A DNA stretch of 64,000 nt from Bacteroidota bacterium (GTDB lineage: Bacteria; Bacteroidota; Bacteroidia; Chitinophagales; Chitinophagaceae). The DNA lies in NCBI GenBank assembly GCA_018266455.1, contig JAFEAJ010000008.1, forward strand, positions 1 to 64,000, written 5' to 3'. The position numbers and the translations under genes are program-made. Below the pieces are notes generated by a model that searched no databases, was not told the origin of the DNA, and was given only the letters and a program-made list of their open reading frames with translations. Positions 44,041 to 54,249 of this stretch are shown piece by piece. How positions within the stretch are numbered: the stretch's first letter is position 1; every line of letters starts with the position of its first letter.

Positions 44041-44460
44041 ATGGATAAAGAGTTGAAAAGACCGATACGTGTGCTTGTGGCTAAAGTTGGCCTTGACGGC
44101 CACGACCGGGGAGCAAAAGTAATTGCTACTGCTTTGCGTGATGCCGGCATGGAAGTGATTTACTCCGGCCTCCGACAAACTCCGGAGATGGTGGTGAATG
44201 CAGCGTTGCAGGAAGATGTGGACGTTATTGGCATAAGCATATTAAGTGGCGCACACATGACCGTTTTCACAAAAATCATCCAGCTCATGAAAGAAAGACA
44301 AATGGACGACGTGCTATTAACAGGCGGCGGGATTATTCCCGGAGATGACATTCAACAACTGCACGAGATGGGGATCAAAAAAATATTTTCTCCCGGCGCA
44401 AACACTTCGGATATCATCAGCTACATCAAAGAGTGGGTGAAGGGGCACAGGAGCTTTTAA
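44041..44460 (+). CDS. Stand-alone cobalamin-binding domain (methylmalonyl-CoA mutase C-terminal type)
   Basis: 139 aa. The B12-binding signature is complete: [17 protein letters not shown] (DxHxxG, lower cobalt ligand His), [11 protein letters not shown] and [12 protein letters not shown]. There is no mutase barrel, so it must pair with a separately encoded catalytic subunit, as in the small subunit of some acyl-CoA mutases. Its stop codon abuts the stop of the convergent TRIC gene with no gap. Confidence 0.92.
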   Translation: MDKELKRPIRVLVAKVGLDGHDRGAKVIATALRDAGMEVIYSGLRQTPEMVVNAALQEDVDVIGISILSGAHMTVFTKIIQLMKERQMDDVLLTGGGIIPGDDIQQLHEMGIKKIFSPGANTSDIISYIKEWVKGHRSF

Positions 44461-45063
44461 TTAAATTTCCGGAAGCTGTAGCCGCTTTAGTTTTGACACC
44501 ATCCTTATTGCAACAATCAGCACAACGCAAATTACCTGGCTGGCTTCTGAAGACAGGTTTGTTTTTAGCAGCAGCACGTAAACGATCCCGCCTATCAGGC
44601 ACACGGTAGCATACAATTCTCCGCGTTTCAACAAATCGGGAACAGTATTGCTTAAAATATCAGCAAGCAGCCCTCCGAAAGTTGCCGATATAACACCCAT
44701 TAGCACGGCATAAGCGCTATTTATTCCATGCTCCATGCTTTTCTCAATTCCACCGATGGTAAACATGCCAATACCAATTGCATCAGTAATAAAAACAATA
44801 CGGCGAAAGTGAGGGATGTTTTTCTTTACCAAAGACACAATCAGCACCGCGCCAACCACCAATGACAGGGCAAAATAATCATTGACCCAGTTCACCGGTT
44901 TAATACCAATCAATATGTCCCGGATAGTTCCCCCGCCATAGGCCGTTACAAAAGCAAGGACTGATGCCCCGAAAATATCCAAATGATGCGTCCTGGCTTT
45001 GAGCGCCCCGGTAACAGCAAAAACAAAAACACCTGTGTAAAGTATAATGTCAACCAGTTTCAT
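44461..45063 (-). CDS. TRIC-type (UPF0126) cation channel family protein
   Basis: 200 aa with seven transmembrane helices in two repeats. Both repeats have the glycine-rich signature (ASVLAFVTAYGGGTIRDILIG and AVLMGVISATFGGLLADILS), the hallmark of prokaryotic trimeric intracellular cation channel homologues. It probably conducts monovalent cations. Divergent from the enoyl-CoA hydratase gene. Confidence 0.92.
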   Translation of the reverse strand: MKLVDIILYTGVFVFAVTGALKARTHHLDIFGASVLAFVTAYGGGTIRDILIGIKPVNWVNDYFALSLVVGAVLIVSLVKKNIPHFRRIVFITDAIGIGMFTIGGIEKSMEHGINSAYAVLMGVISATFGGLLADILSNTVPDLLKRGELYATVCLIGGIVYVLLLKTNLSSEASQVICVVLIVAIRMVSKLKRLQLPEI

Positions 45064-45128
45064 GATCGAAAGATAGCAACAAAAATCAATTTACCTGCTT
45101 GCTGTATCTTCGTTTCAAAATTTATTGT

Positions 45129-45911
45129 ATGAGCTTCCAAACCATATTAACTGATCTTCATGAGCATATTTTAACCCTCACCATCAATCGCCCTGATAAA
45201 CTGAATGCGCTCAACCAAACAGTGATTGATGACCTCAGCCAGGCTATTGATGAAATATATAACGATCCCGAAATAAAAGCAGCCATCATTACCGGTGCCG
45301 GGCCGAAAGCATTTGTTGCAGGCGCGGACATCAGCGAATTCCTCTCTCTTGACAGCAAAGGCGGCAAAGCGCTTGCACAAAAAGGACAGGAAAATGTTTT
45401 TGATAAAATTGAAAATGCCCCAAAACCAATTGTTGCCGCCGTGAACGGCTTTGCGCTTGGCGGCGGGTGCGAGCTCGCTATGGCTTGCCATTTTCGTTTA
45501 GCAAGCGAAAATGCAAAGTTCGGCCAGCCTGAAGTGAACCTTGGGTTAGTGCCGGGTTATGGAGGAACGCAGAGATTAGCGCAGTTAATTGGCAAAGGGA
45601 AAGCAATGGAGCTTACTTTATCAGGCAATATGATTGACGCTAATGAAGCTTATCGGTTAGGGCTGATCAATCACATCAGCGCTCCTGAAAACCTGTTAAC
45701 GGAAACGAGGAAAATCCTTGATGTCATTATCGGCAAAGCGCCGCTTGCATTAGCAGCAGCCATCTCTCTTATCAACCATGCAGCATACAGGAAAGAAAAT
45801 GGCCTGCAAAAAGAAATTGAAGCCTTCGGGAAATTGTTTGATACTGATGATGCCAAAGAAGGAGCTAAAGCCTTTCTTGAAAAAAGAAAAGCAAACTTTA
45901 TGGGGAAATAA
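45129..45911 (+). CDS. Enoyl-CoA hydratase/isomerase family protein
   Basis: 260 aa from ATG 45129 (MSFQTILTDLHEHILTLTINRPDKLNALNQ). Crotonase-fold motifs are AFVAGADISEFLSL (oxyanion hole) and ALGGGCELAMACHFRLASENAKFGQPEVNLGLVPGYGGTQRL, with Glu residues at the usual catalytic positions. It would hydrate trans-2-enoyl-CoA in fatty-acid or amino-acid breakdown. A TATCTTCG -7-like element lies at 45105-45112. Confidence 0.94.
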   Translation: MSFQTILTDLHEHILTLTINRPDKLNALNQTVIDDLSQAIDEIYNDPEIKAAIITGAGPKAFVAGADISEFLSLDSKGGKALAQKGQENVFDKIENAPKPIVAAVNGFALGGGCELAMACHFRLASENAKFGQPEVNLGLVPGYGGTQRLAQLIGKGKAMELTLSGNMIDANEAYRLGLINHISAPENLLTETRKILDVIIGKAPLALAAAISLINHAAYRKENGLQKEIEAFGKLFDTDDAKEGAKAFLEKRKANFMGK

Positions 45912-45965
45912 TCCTGGCAACATGATTGCCCAATTCAAAAGCCTGCCGGTTTTGCATCTCATAGC

Positions 45966-48227
45966 TTATTGTTCATACCCGTTTGCAAAAATTATTGTTT
46001 GACCCTTTGTTGTTTTTATTTCTGCAATGTTGTCATGCATTTTAACTGAAGAACGGTTGGCGCCTTTCACTGTCCATGTTTTAAAAGGAAGTTTTAGTTG
46101 CAGCTTCCCGCCCTGCTCAGAAAAAATCTTTACTTCGCTGATGTCCCCATTCTCTTTTTTGGCACTTACTAAAAAAGCTCCCGGGGCCCTTAATGTTTTA
46201 AAAGAAACATTTTTCCAGTTATCCGGGACTGCCGGAAAAACTTCAATCACGTCATCATGATTTTGCAAAAGCAGTTCATGCACACCCTGAGCAAACGCAA
46301 AATTCCCTTCGAGCGTGAATGGCCGATAAGTAAAAGACGAATACTGCCCGCCTTTCTGGTCGCCATTCAAATGAAAACTATTTGGGGAGCAAAAGTTGGT
46401 AGCAAAAATTTGCAGTTGCCGTACCGCGCCATCAGCTTCTTTTGCCCTTGCATACAAACAAGCCATCCAGCTAAAAGAATAACCGCACCATTGGCGGGTG
46501 CCGAGGCTTTCTAAATGCCGCAGCGAATGCACGATCACCAGAGAATCTGAACTGTTATTAATGTCAAGCAAACACAACGGATAAATGGCCATATAAGGCG
46601 ACATGTGGCGGTGCGAAGCGTCCAGGTCCTGGCCTGGGGCCACCATCAGTCCAGTATTATTAATATCAAAATAAGGGAGGTATTTTAAGGTCGCATTGTG
46701 TTTATGCATAGTTACTGCCGTATCCAGCACATTAATTTCATTCGCATTTTTGAAAGTATAGCGGCATAGTGCCAGGTCATAGTTAGTAAAGTCCATGAAC
46801 CACGCATCAATATTGTCGTCATGGTACTCGGGGCTTGAACTGAGGGGCAACTGGTGCGTTTCTTTATTAATGATATTGAACAGGTATTTTATGACCGCAT
46901 CGTAATACGGCTTCAACCTGCTGTAAAAAAATTTTTTATCCATGCTGTACTTCCATTGCCAGTAAAAATGTTGGGCAAGCCAGCAAACCGTTGTCGGGCT
47001 CATAGAATACTGGATCCATCCCCCCATTGGTTTGCCACTGATGGTGGTAACGCCTGGCACGTTCAGTCCATCTACATTAAAATAATGTTTTGTCCAGCGT
47101 TCATTTTCAGGTTTTGTTTTCCACAAAAAATTGGTGAATGATGAGGTAAGGTCAAGGTGGTTGCTCATGTATCCCGGCCAGTAACTCAGTTCTGTATTCA
47201 AATCATTATGAATATCGCCTTTCCATGGAGGCAGATTGCCATTATCAGCAGTCCAGATGGCTTGTAAAGAAATTGGCGGCGTGCTGCTCCTCGCCACACA
47301 ACCGAATTTGTACATGTCCAGGTAATACTGCCGCTCGATAATGGTATCAGGGATTGAAATGGCAGAGCGGCCCCAGAAATTTTTCCACCATGCAATATGC
47401 GAAGCCCACCCGGTAAGCTCTTTTGGCTGGGAAGCCATTTCAGGAAGCACTGCATGTTTATTTACTGTTATTGTCCATTGCCCGGCAAAATGGGTTGCAG
47501 AAAGCTTTTTCCATTTGACAAGCACTTCATAATAATTTCCGTTCCAGGTAGGCTGGTGATATAAGATGGCGTTTGCTGTTTTGATAACTGTTCCCTTCTT
47601 GTATCCCAATCGTTCCAGGCCCTGGCCTTCCACACTGTTCCCAGGCAAATTATTTTTTTCATCATTGTAGCCAGGAACCGCCAGGCCCGGCACAACATCT
47701 CTTATCGAAAAATTTTGGGGAAGGTTTTCAAAACTGAAATAACCAACCTGCCTGTTTGCATGAATATAATTACGGAACTTCGCCCCGTTTTGAAATTCCA
47801 CCGTTGCTAATGCGCTGGAAACATCTACCCCGCTCGAAATAACTTTTCCAAATTTTCTCAAATCAAATTCCAGCGCTGCGCCAGGTATTTTTGTTGGGGC
47901 CGGGTATTTTTCATAAGGCTCATCGCCGATTTTTTGTACGGTATCATACCTGTTTTTTCTTACCTGCGTTACTACCCATGAAAACTTTAGCTTATCGATC
48001 TCGGGCATAGGCCTGTCATCCCACAAATCAGCCCTGTCGAGCGAAACCCTTACCATGCTGTCTTTCTGCCAGATCAACGCGCCCAACCACCCATTGCCTA
48101 TGGGCAATGCTTCGTCCCATCGCTTTGCCAACAAATTGAAAGAAAGGTTATAACCAGGTTTCGGTTGTGCGCTTGCGTTATAAATACCGGCCAATAGGCC
48201 AATTAAGAAAAATATTTTTTTTTGCAT
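45966..48227 (-). CDS. Glycoside hydrolase family 95-like (alpha-L-fucosidase type)
   Basis: 753 aa, signal peptide MQKKIFFLIGLLAGIYNASAQ. The N-terminal beta-domain begins with the GH95 hallmark RWDEALPIGNGWLGALIW. The (alpha/alpha)6 catalytic barrel includes WKGDIHNDLNTELSYWPGYMSNHLDL (the Asn pair that in GH95 activates the water), SSSPEYHDDN, and DASHRHMSPYMAIYPL followed by a C-terminal beta-domain. GH95 enzymes are alpha-1,2-L-fucosidases or alpha-L-galactosidases acting in the periplasm or outside. It starts 6 nt after the DUF2231-PSCyt1-LRR gene, so the two are cotranscribed. Confidence 0.88.
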   Translation of the reverse strand: MQKKIFFLIGLLAGIYNASAQPKPGYNLSFNLLAKRWDEALPIGNGWLGALIWQKDSMVRVSLDRADLWDDRPMPEIDKLKFSWVVTQVRKNRYDTVQKIGDEPYEKYPAPTKIPGAALEFDLRKFGKVISSGVDVSSALATVEFQNGAKFRNYIHANRQVGYFSFENLPQNFSIRDVVPGLAVPGYNDEKNNLPGNSVEGQGLERLGYKKGTVIKTANAILYHQPTWNGNYYEVLVKWKKLSATHFAGQWTITVNKHAVLPEMASQPKELTGWASHIAWWKNFWGRSAISIPDTIIERQYYLDMYKFGCVARSSTPPISLQAIWTADNGNLPPWKGDIHNDLNTELSYWPGYMSNHLDLTSSFTNFLWKTKPENERWTKHYFNVDGLNVPGVTTISGKPMGGWIQYSMSPTTVCWLAQHFYWQWKYSMDKKFFYSRLKPYYDAVIKYLFNIINKETHQLPLSSSPEYHDDNIDAWFMDFTNYDLALCRYTFKNANEINVLDTAVTMHKHNATLKYLPYFDINNTGLMVAPGQDLDASHRHMSPYMAIYPLCLLDINNSSDSLVIVHSLRHLESLGTRQWCGYSFSWMACLYARAKEADGAVRQLQIFATNFCSPNSFHLNGDQKGGQYSSFTYRPFTLEGNFAFAQGVHELLLQNHDDVIEVFPAVPDNWKNVSFKTLRAPGAFLVSAKKENGDISEVKIFSEQGGKLQLKLPFKTWTVKGANRSSVKMHDNIAEIKTTKGQTIIFANGYEQ

Positions 48228-48233
48228 GTTAAA

Positions 48234-49640
48234 TTAATTTTTGACCGGAGGGGGCTTCACCATTGTTGTATCATCAGTGAAGGTAGGCACAATATACCCA
48301 CCAGAATCCAGGGTTGTTTTCGGGAACATTTTTTTTATTTCAGCCCAGTCAGCTTTATTGATATGGGTTTGAAAAAGATAAATTGCCTGTAAATTTTTTA
48401 GCGCTTTTAACTGCATTAACCCATTGGCTGTAATTTTTGTGCCCACTAAATTTAACGAACGAAGCTGCCCCAATGCTTTCAAATTAACCAGCCCGTTATC
48501 TGTCACCTCCGTATTTGCCAACTGCAGTTTTGTCAATGCCGTGCATTGCGACAAAACGGAAAGCGCTGAATCATTTATTTTTTTATTGCTCAGGTCCAGC
48601 CAGATGAGCTGCTTCTTTACCGGCAAAAGCAAGGCAATGTCTTGATCAGAAATAGTTGCAGTAACAAAGTTCGCAGACAGGTAATTACTGTTCTGCGAAA
48701 CAGGGCCAATCACTATCCCTTTGTCTCTTATTTTTTGCAATGCAGTTTCATCTGCCGGCTCCATATTTGATTGTGGCACATCCAGGTTAATTTTCTTCGC
48801 CTGCGGAACAGTTTGCAATGACAACAATGCCGGCCTGATTTTTTCGGGCTGGGCAAGTTGCCTTACTTTTTTTGAAAAACTGGCTCCATTATCAATCCAC
48901 CACCTTATAATCGCAATTTCATCTTCTGTCAATTGCAATTTTTCTTTTGGCGCCATGTGGTGCTCTTCTTCCCTGGGCAGCATGATACGCTTTACCAGTT
49001 CGCTATTAGATGCGTTTCCCGGAACAACGACCGCGCCATCTTTCCCTCCTTTCATTATTGCAACAGTATCGTCTAACCGAAGTTTACCTTTTTGTCTTGC
49101 CTGGCCATGGCAGGAATAGCATTTCTCGTGGAATATCGATTGGATCACATCACCATAAACAAAAGCTTCCTGCACGTTAACAATCGGCTTCCTTTTAAAT
49201 GCAGTTGCTGAATCGTTCTCAAAGATTTCTTCCAGTGGCTTAGTCAGGTAATCGCTGCCATGTGTAATTGCCCCACCAAGATGGCCAGTGATAAAAATCA
49301 ACGCCACCAGCAATAAGGCAAGCGGCAATTGCCATCCTTGCAATAGGCTTTTCCTGCGGGAATAGTACAACAGGACAGAAGCCAGGGCAACGCTGATCCC
49401 CATCCATTGATGCAGGTTCACAGCATCTTCATCATAGTCTCCAGATTGGGACAATACGAACCCGGTAATACACGAAAAAATAGCGCATGCCATGCCAATC
49501 AGCAAGGTGATATTGATAGCCGGCTGCAGGTGGGCGAACCTGTCTTTCCGGGATTGCCATAAAAACAAGCAAGCCAGCAACAGGATACCGATAGGAAGAT
49601 GAACAATCACGGGATGAAAATGGCCGAGGAGCTGGAGCAT
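48234..49640 (-). CDS. DUF2231-PSCyt1 cytochrome-leucine-rich repeat protein
   Basis: 468 aa inner-membrane protein. Four transmembrane helices in ~10-130 form a DUF2231-like module (HPVIVHLPIGILLLACLF...HQWMGISVALASVLLYY). A periplasmic PSCyt1 c-type cytochrome domain has one haem motif, CYSCH, in SIFHEKCYSCHGQARQKGKLRLDD, with EEHHMAP as likely distal-Met region. A C-terminal stretch of short leucine-rich repeats (~330-440: LIWLDLSNKKINDSALSVL, LTKLQLANTEVTDNGLVNL, LRSLNLVGTKITANGLMQL) follows. The combination is typical of Planctomycetes-like carbohydrate clusters. The redox role is unknown. Confidence 0.88.
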   Translation of the reverse strand: MLQLLGHFHPVIVHLPIGILLLACLFLWQSRKDRFAHLQPAINITLLIGMACAIFSCITGFVLSQSGDYDEDAVNLHQWMGISVALASVLLYYSRRKSLLQGWQLPLALLLVALIFITGHLGGAITHGSDYLTKPLEEIFENDSATAFKRKPIVNVQEAFVYGDVIQSIFHEKCYSCHGQARQKGKLRLDDTVAIMKGGKDGAVVVPGNASNSELVKRIMLPREEEHHMAPKEKLQLTEDEIAIIRWWIDNGASFSKKVRQLAQPEKIRPALLSLQTVPQAKKINLDVPQSNMEPADETALQKIRDKGIVIGPVSQNSNYLSANFVTATISDQDIALLLPVKKQLIWLDLSNKKINDSALSVLSQCTALTKLQLANTEVTDNGLVNLKALGQLRSLNLVGTKITANGLMQLKALKNLQAIYLFQTHINKADWAEIKKMFPKTTLDSGGYIVPTFTDDTTMVKPPPVKN

Positions 49641-49919
49641 GAAACTGGAGGGATGAATGATGGGTTATGAATTATAAGTTTTGCCTGGTTTTGTTGCAAA
49701 CATTCGTTTTCGTATTATTTCTTCCAATTTGGCAGCTTCAGGCTAAATGTCGGCAAATTTATTTTCAGGTATAATTTTTATTACGCGCATTCCAAGCAGC
49801 AACTGGCCTTGCCTTTGTTTTACACTTGAATAAAACATTTAAAAAAGCATCAGCCAACAAAAAAATAATCTTTTATCTCAATGCTTATCATCCCCATCTT
49901 ATAACTCATCGTTTATTTA

Positions 49920-50846
49920 TTATGCATATCGTTTCCTCAGCATCTTCATCATGTGCACATTAATTGCCCATTGATCGGCAACGGGCTGAATGGTATAAGG
50001 GAGGGCCGGCATATAATGTGGTGGGCCAAACTCGGTTAAAATAGTCAGCCTTTCATTATTTTTTCTTTTCATTTCTGCCACTTTATCCCACCAGGCAAAA
50101 TGAGCTTTTAAAGCATCATCCCATTCAGGCGCACGCGGGTCGTTCACCTGGGGGCCTTCCGGATGGCCTATGCGGGCATGGATGTGATCGGCCCGTTGCA
50201 ATGCCATGTCAACTGTTTCCTGTTGGTCCTGCAACAGGCTTTCGTGCACGTTGCACCAGTGCGAAATATCCAAAGTGATTCTTAGCCCGGGTATTTTCTC
50301 CATAAAATTTCTTGCAACCGGAGCCGAGTATAAAATTCTTGACCGGTGCGTTTCATGACAAATTTTTATTCCTGTTTCTTTTGACAGGCCAATGGTGTAG
50401 TCAATAAAGTTTTTGTTGTCATCAAAAGAAAAATAATCTTTCCCGGAATGGCAATTGATATATAGCGGCTTTTGAACAGCATTAGCAGCAGCTGCGCTTA
50501 CCATTTTTTTGAACGAAGCCAAATTGTCTTTGAAATTGCTTTCATGCCCTGCGCATAAAAAACCAACTGCAAGCTGATATCTGTTAAGTGCAGCAAACAA
50601 TTCATCTTGTGCTTTTGGCTCAGGCTGCCACCATATCTCAATACCATCATAGCCATCATGCTTTGCCTTATTGCAATATTCATCAATAGTTCCGGGGAAG
50701 CCCCAGTTGGTAGCTAGTATTTTCAATTCAAAATTGCTGTTCATTTTAAAAGCTGGTTGATTGGTTAAAGCGAATGTATCGAATGAAGAAAGCATTAAAG
50801 CCGTTGTTGCTGTTGCTGTGGTTTGAATAAAATTTCTTCTTTGCAA
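49920..50846 (-). CDS. Secreted xylose-isomerase-like TIM-barrel protein (sugar isomerase/epimerase family)
   Basis: 308 aa. The N-terminal twin-basic signal is MQRRNFIQTTATATTALMLSSF. The AP-endonuclease-2-type TIM barrel includes GYDGIEIWWQPEPKAQDELFAAL, CHETHRSRILYSAPVA, LRITLDISHWCNVHESLL, HIHARIGHPEGPQVNDP and LTILTEFGPPHYMP. The Glu/His/Asp metal ligands of the family are present at these places. Such exported homologues occur in glycan clusters of Planctomycetes and Bacteroidota and may isomerise or epimerise released sugars. It lies 88 nt after the GH36-like gene. Confidence 0.85.
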   Translation of the reverse strand: MQRRNFIQTTATATTALMLSSFDTFALTNQPAFKMNSNFELKILATNWGFPGTIDEYCNKAKHDGYDGIEIWWQPEPKAQDELFAALNRYQLAVGFLCAGHESNFKDNLASFKKMVSAAAANAVQKPLYINCHSGKDYFSFDDNKNFIDYTIGLSKETGIKICHETHRSRILYSAPVARNFMEKIPGLRITLDISHWCNVHESLLQDQQETVDMALQRADHIHARIGHPEGPQVNDPRAPEWDDALKAHFAWWDKVAEMKRKNNERLTILTEFGPPHYMPALPYTIQPVADQWAINVHMMKMLRKRYA

Positions 50847-50934
50847 AGTGTATTATATTATTTAGTTGACAAAATTTTTTAAGTCGAAAAGCACAAGGAT
50901 CATCATTAAAGAAAAAGGTTTATTGCACAAAAAA

Positions 50935-52569
50935 TCAGCTCCAGTCAAAATGCACTTCTTTTCCATCGAGGGTCCAAATAGCAGGCTGCGGATTGGTGAG
51001 CCAGTCTAAGGGCTCAGCCACAGGCTGAGGTTTTGCAGCCTGCGAAAAACATTCTTTAATATACTGTTTTTGTTCTTCACCAACCGCTTCGGGCTGGGCC
51101 GAAATAAATAAAGGAGTGCTGCTTTCTGCCAGCAACTGCATCCACTGCTTGTTTTTTTGCCAGGGAATTTTAGTGGTAAGCCCCACACAGTCCCCATCTG
51201 CTTCATAAAAATTTCTATGTTGTACCATACGGAAACCAAGTGCGTTCACGCCCATTTTCCTTGTGCGCTCCCATTCATTGCCACTGGTATCATCCCCAAT
51301 CCGGTTTATTTCAAACAAGCCTGCCGACAAATGGCTCATCGTATTGCACCCAATAAGATACATATCCCCTGCTGCCTGGCGAATAGCCCTGTATAAATTT
51401 AAAATAATCTCTGCATTGGTTTTGGTATTGTCATTAAAATGCCAGCCGGCCTGGGTAATCTCTTCGTTCATTTGCATGCCCCAGCGGCCAAAGAGGTCAT
51501 GAGTAGTATAATCGTGCTTTACCATTTCAAACCCCCAATGCTTATATGCAACCAGGTAATTTTTTATTTGTTCAAGGTTCTCGTCAATGGTTGGGTCAAG
51601 AAAAGGGTGTTTAGCGTCATCGCGGCCATTTATTGAAGGCAGCAAAAGGTTTGGCTTTGTATTTGCTTCTGCGTTTAACACCCTTGTCCATAATCCCGGG
51701 CGCATGCCCAATTCTTTTATCTCGCCGGTGAGCTTGTCCATTTTGCCAAATTTCTCGTTTGGCAAAATACAAGCATTGCCTTCATACCAGCCGTCATCAA
51801 TCACTGAAAAAGGCCGGTTAGCCGTGTTTGTTGCTAATGGTGACAATAATGCAGTATGGCGCAAGATCAGGGAAGCTGAATTATTACCATAAGCAAAATA
51901 CCAGTCATTGATACCATATACAGGCTGCGCAACTTTTTTTGGGTGATCGCACATTTGTTTACAAAACCGGCGAGCTGTAGCAAACACATTCTCATCGCCT
52001 ATGTTCTTTGTAGCGGTGATGTCTGCAGCATGTAGTTTCCTGCTTCCCAGGCGCACGGCATTGCCACCATTTTTTGTATCGAGGAAAAGGCTCAATTCTC
52101 CTCCCTCCACTTTCCAATAACAAATGGCATTGCACCCGGTTTTTACTCCAAAGCAATGTGTGCTGTTATCATCATGTTGGATAACATACCATGGCATTTT
52201 CTCAGTTGAGCCAGCGGGCTTCCAGCGCACATCTCCATAAGTCCTTTCCCAGTGGTCGCCCAGTAAGCCTGAGGTTGTTGAAACAGGATGTTTCCACGAA
52301 AGCCTTACAGCGCACAGAAGCGATAGCGGTGACTGGATATGAACTGAAACAATATCGTTCACAGCCTTCAGCTCAACCACCACATCATTATATCTCCACA
52401 AAGAGTTATCGGGAGATTTCAGGTTCTGCCATCCGTCCTTTGTTAATATTGATACTGAATCAGGCAAGCTGATGACATGGAATTTTTTATTTTCAGCTTT
52501 GATATAACCTGAGACCACCAGGCTTCCCAACGATATTCCTGATAACCGTATAAAATTTCTTCTTTTCAA
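50935..52569 (-). CDS. GH36/melibiase-like glycoside hydrolase
   Basis: 544 aa, twin-Arg signal MKRRNFIRLSGISLGSLVVSG. An N-terminal beta-domain precedes a TIM barrel with clan GH-D features: the substrate-binding PFSVIDDGWYEGN (~253-265), nucleophile Asp353 in EMVKHDYTTHDLFG, and the acid/base in NRIGDDTSGNEWERT (Asp426/427). It should hydrolyse alpha-galactosides or a related sugar in the periplasm. The family number is by resemblance; GH27 or a new GH-D subgroup is possible. Confidence 0.75.
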   Translation of the reverse strand: MKRRNFIRLSGISLGSLVVSGYIKAENKKFHVISLPDSVSILTKDGWQNLKSPDNSLWRYNDVVVELKAVNDIVSVHIQSPLSLLCAVRLSWKHPVSTTSGLLGDHWERTYGDVRWKPAGSTEKMPWYVIQHDDNSTHCFGVKTGCNAICYWKVEGGELSLFLDTKNGGNAVRLGSRKLHAADITATKNIGDENVFATARRFCKQMCDHPKKVAQPVYGINDWYFAYGNNSASLILRHTALLSPLATNTANRPFSVIDDGWYEGNACILPNEKFGKMDKLTGEIKELGMRPGLWTRVLNAEANTKPNLLLPSINGRDDAKHPFLDPTIDENLEQIKNYLVAYKHWGFEMVKHDYTTHDLFGRWGMQMNEEITQAGWHFNDNTKTNAEIILNLYRAIRQAAGDMYLIGCNTMSHLSAGLFEINRIGDDTSGNEWERTRKMGVNALGFRMVQHRNFYEADGDCVGLTTKIPWQKNKQWMQLLAESSTPLFISAQPEAVGEEQKQYIKECFSQAAKPQPVAEPLDWLTNPQPAIWTLDGKEVHFDWS

Positions 52570-52593
52570 TTAGGCAATTTTTTTTTAGATTGA

Positions 52594-54105
52594 TCAAGCA
52601 ATGATTTCAGTGATCGGCCTTCCGCTGACATCAGTCAACCTGAAGGGCCTTCCCTGGAAATCATAAGTAAATTTTTCGTGGTCGAAACCCAGTTGGTTAA
52701 GAATGGTGGCTTGAACATCGAAAGGAGTTACTTTACCACTGATGGTGCTATAGCCAATCTCATCAGTTTCGCCATAGCTGAACCCTTTTTTAATTCCGCC
52801 GCCTGCCATCCAAATGGTGAACGCTTCGGTATGATGATCGCGCCCTTTGAACGGGTTTTGTTTCCCTTCGCGATTTTCCTGCATGGGCGTTCTTCCAAAT
52901 TCTCCGCCCCAAACCACCAAGGTATCGTCCAGCAGCCCTCGTTGTTTCAAATCGAGTATCAATGCAGTAACTGGTTTATCTGCCTGCCTGCATTTATTAA
53001 TAAAGCCAACATCAATAGCAAGGCTCGCATCTGTGCCATGGCTGTCCCATCCCCAATCAAAAATCTGTACAAAGCGAACTCCTTTCTCCACTAATTTCCT
53101 GGCGAGCAGAAGATTATTAGCCAGGCTGGCTTTGCCAGGCTGCGTGCCATACATATCGTGTATGTATTTCGGCTCATCATTAATATCCATAACGCCGGGA
53201 ACGGAAATCTGCATCTTATATGCCATTTCATATTGCGAAATGCGCGAAAGGATTTCCGGGTCCTTGAATTCTCTGTATTCCTCCTGGTTCACCTGGTTGA
53301 TGGCATCAATAGAGGCTTTGCGCAAATCCCTGTCCATACCCTGAGGGTCCTGGATGAACAGTACCGGGTCGCCTTCGTTCCTGCACTGCACCCCCTGGTA
53401 AACGCTCGGCAGAAAGCCACTGCCCCAAACGCTTTTGCCCGCATCAGGGAATTTTCCCCCGCTGGTGAGCACTACAAACCCCGGCAGGTCCTGGTTTTCT
53501 GTTCCTAACCCATAAGTAGCCCAGGCGCCGATGCTGGGCCTTCCTAACCTTGGCGAGCCGGTGTGCACCAAAAACTGGGCGGGCGCATGATTGAATTGGT
53601 CGGTCGTGCAGCCTTTCAAAAAACTCAGTTCGTCAACGATCGATGAAAGATGGGGCATCCTGTCCGAAACCCATGCACCGCTTTCACCATGTTGTTTGAA
53701 TGTTGCTTGTGGCCCCAGCATTTTGGGAACACCGCGAATGAATGCAAATTTTTTTCCTTCTAATAATGATTCGGGGCAAAGCTGGCCGTCGAGCTTCATT
53801 AAGTCAGGTTTATAATCGAACAGTTCCAGTTGCGATGGGGCGCCTGCCATGTGCAGATAAATTACCGATCTTGCTTTGCCGGGGAACATTGGCAGTTTGG
53901 GCGCCAATGGGTGCGCCGGATCAAAAAGCGTTTGAGCATTGGCGTTAGGCAAGCCGGATTTGCACCCGGTTATCAGCGAGCCTAATGCCAGTGCGCCAAA
54001 ACCCATGGCGCTTTCTTTTAAGAAATGGCGGCGCGTCAGAAAGCGCAAATGTTTTTCATTTGCTTCTGCAGCCAGCCTTTGGTTATTGAGCTCATTGCGT
54101 GTCAT
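52594..54105 (-). CDS. DUF1501 protein (alkaline phosphatase-clan), Tat-signalled
   Basis: 503 aa. A short cytosolic lead is followed by the Tat-type LTRRHFLKESAMGFGALALGSLITGC with a lipobox-like Cys. The DUF1501 domain includes VIYLHMAGAPSQLELFDYKPDL, WVSDRMPHLSSIVDELSFLKG, FDWGWDSHGTDAS, TLVVWGGEFGRTPMQE and GRDHHTEAFTIWMAGGGIKKG, the alkaline phosphatase/sulfatase-like metal-binding signatures. The gene pairs with the DUF1549/DUF1553 cytochrome upstream, as in Planctomycetes. Function unproven; hydrolysis of a phosphate or sulfate ester is a reasonable guess. Confidence 0.93.
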   Translation of the reverse strand: MTRNELNNQRLAAEANEKHLRFLTRRHFLKESAMGFGALALGSLITGCKSGLPNANAQTLFDPAHPLAPKLPMFPGKARSVIYLHMAGAPSQLELFDYKPDLMKLDGQLCPESLLEGKKFAFIRGVPKMLGPQATFKQHGESGAWVSDRMPHLSSIVDELSFLKGCTTDQFNHAPAQFLVHTGSPRLGRPSIGAWATYGLGTENQDLPGFVVLTSGGKFPDAGKSVWGSGFLPSVYQGVQCRNEGDPVLFIQDPQGMDRDLRKASIDAINQVNQEEYREFKDPEILSRISQYEMAYKMQISVPGVMDINDEPKYIHDMYGTQPGKASLANNLLLARKLVEKGVRFVQIFDWGWDSHGTDASLAIDVGFINKCRQADKPVTALILDLKQRGLLDDTLVVWGGEFGRTPMQENREGKQNPFKGRDHHTEAFTIWMAGGGIKKGFSYGETDEIGYSTISGKVTPFDVQATILNQLGFDHEKFTYDFQGRPFRLTDVSGRPITEIIA

Positions 54106-54249
54106 AATATTTTGCCTGCATCATGGCTTTAATTTTATTGACCTGATTTTCCGATTGCCCCGCTTATGCAAGCCTGCTTGAAGCATCATTATTGAATATT
54201 AAGCTTCGAGCGCTATGTTGCTGGTATAGCGGGATGATATTATTGAAAA

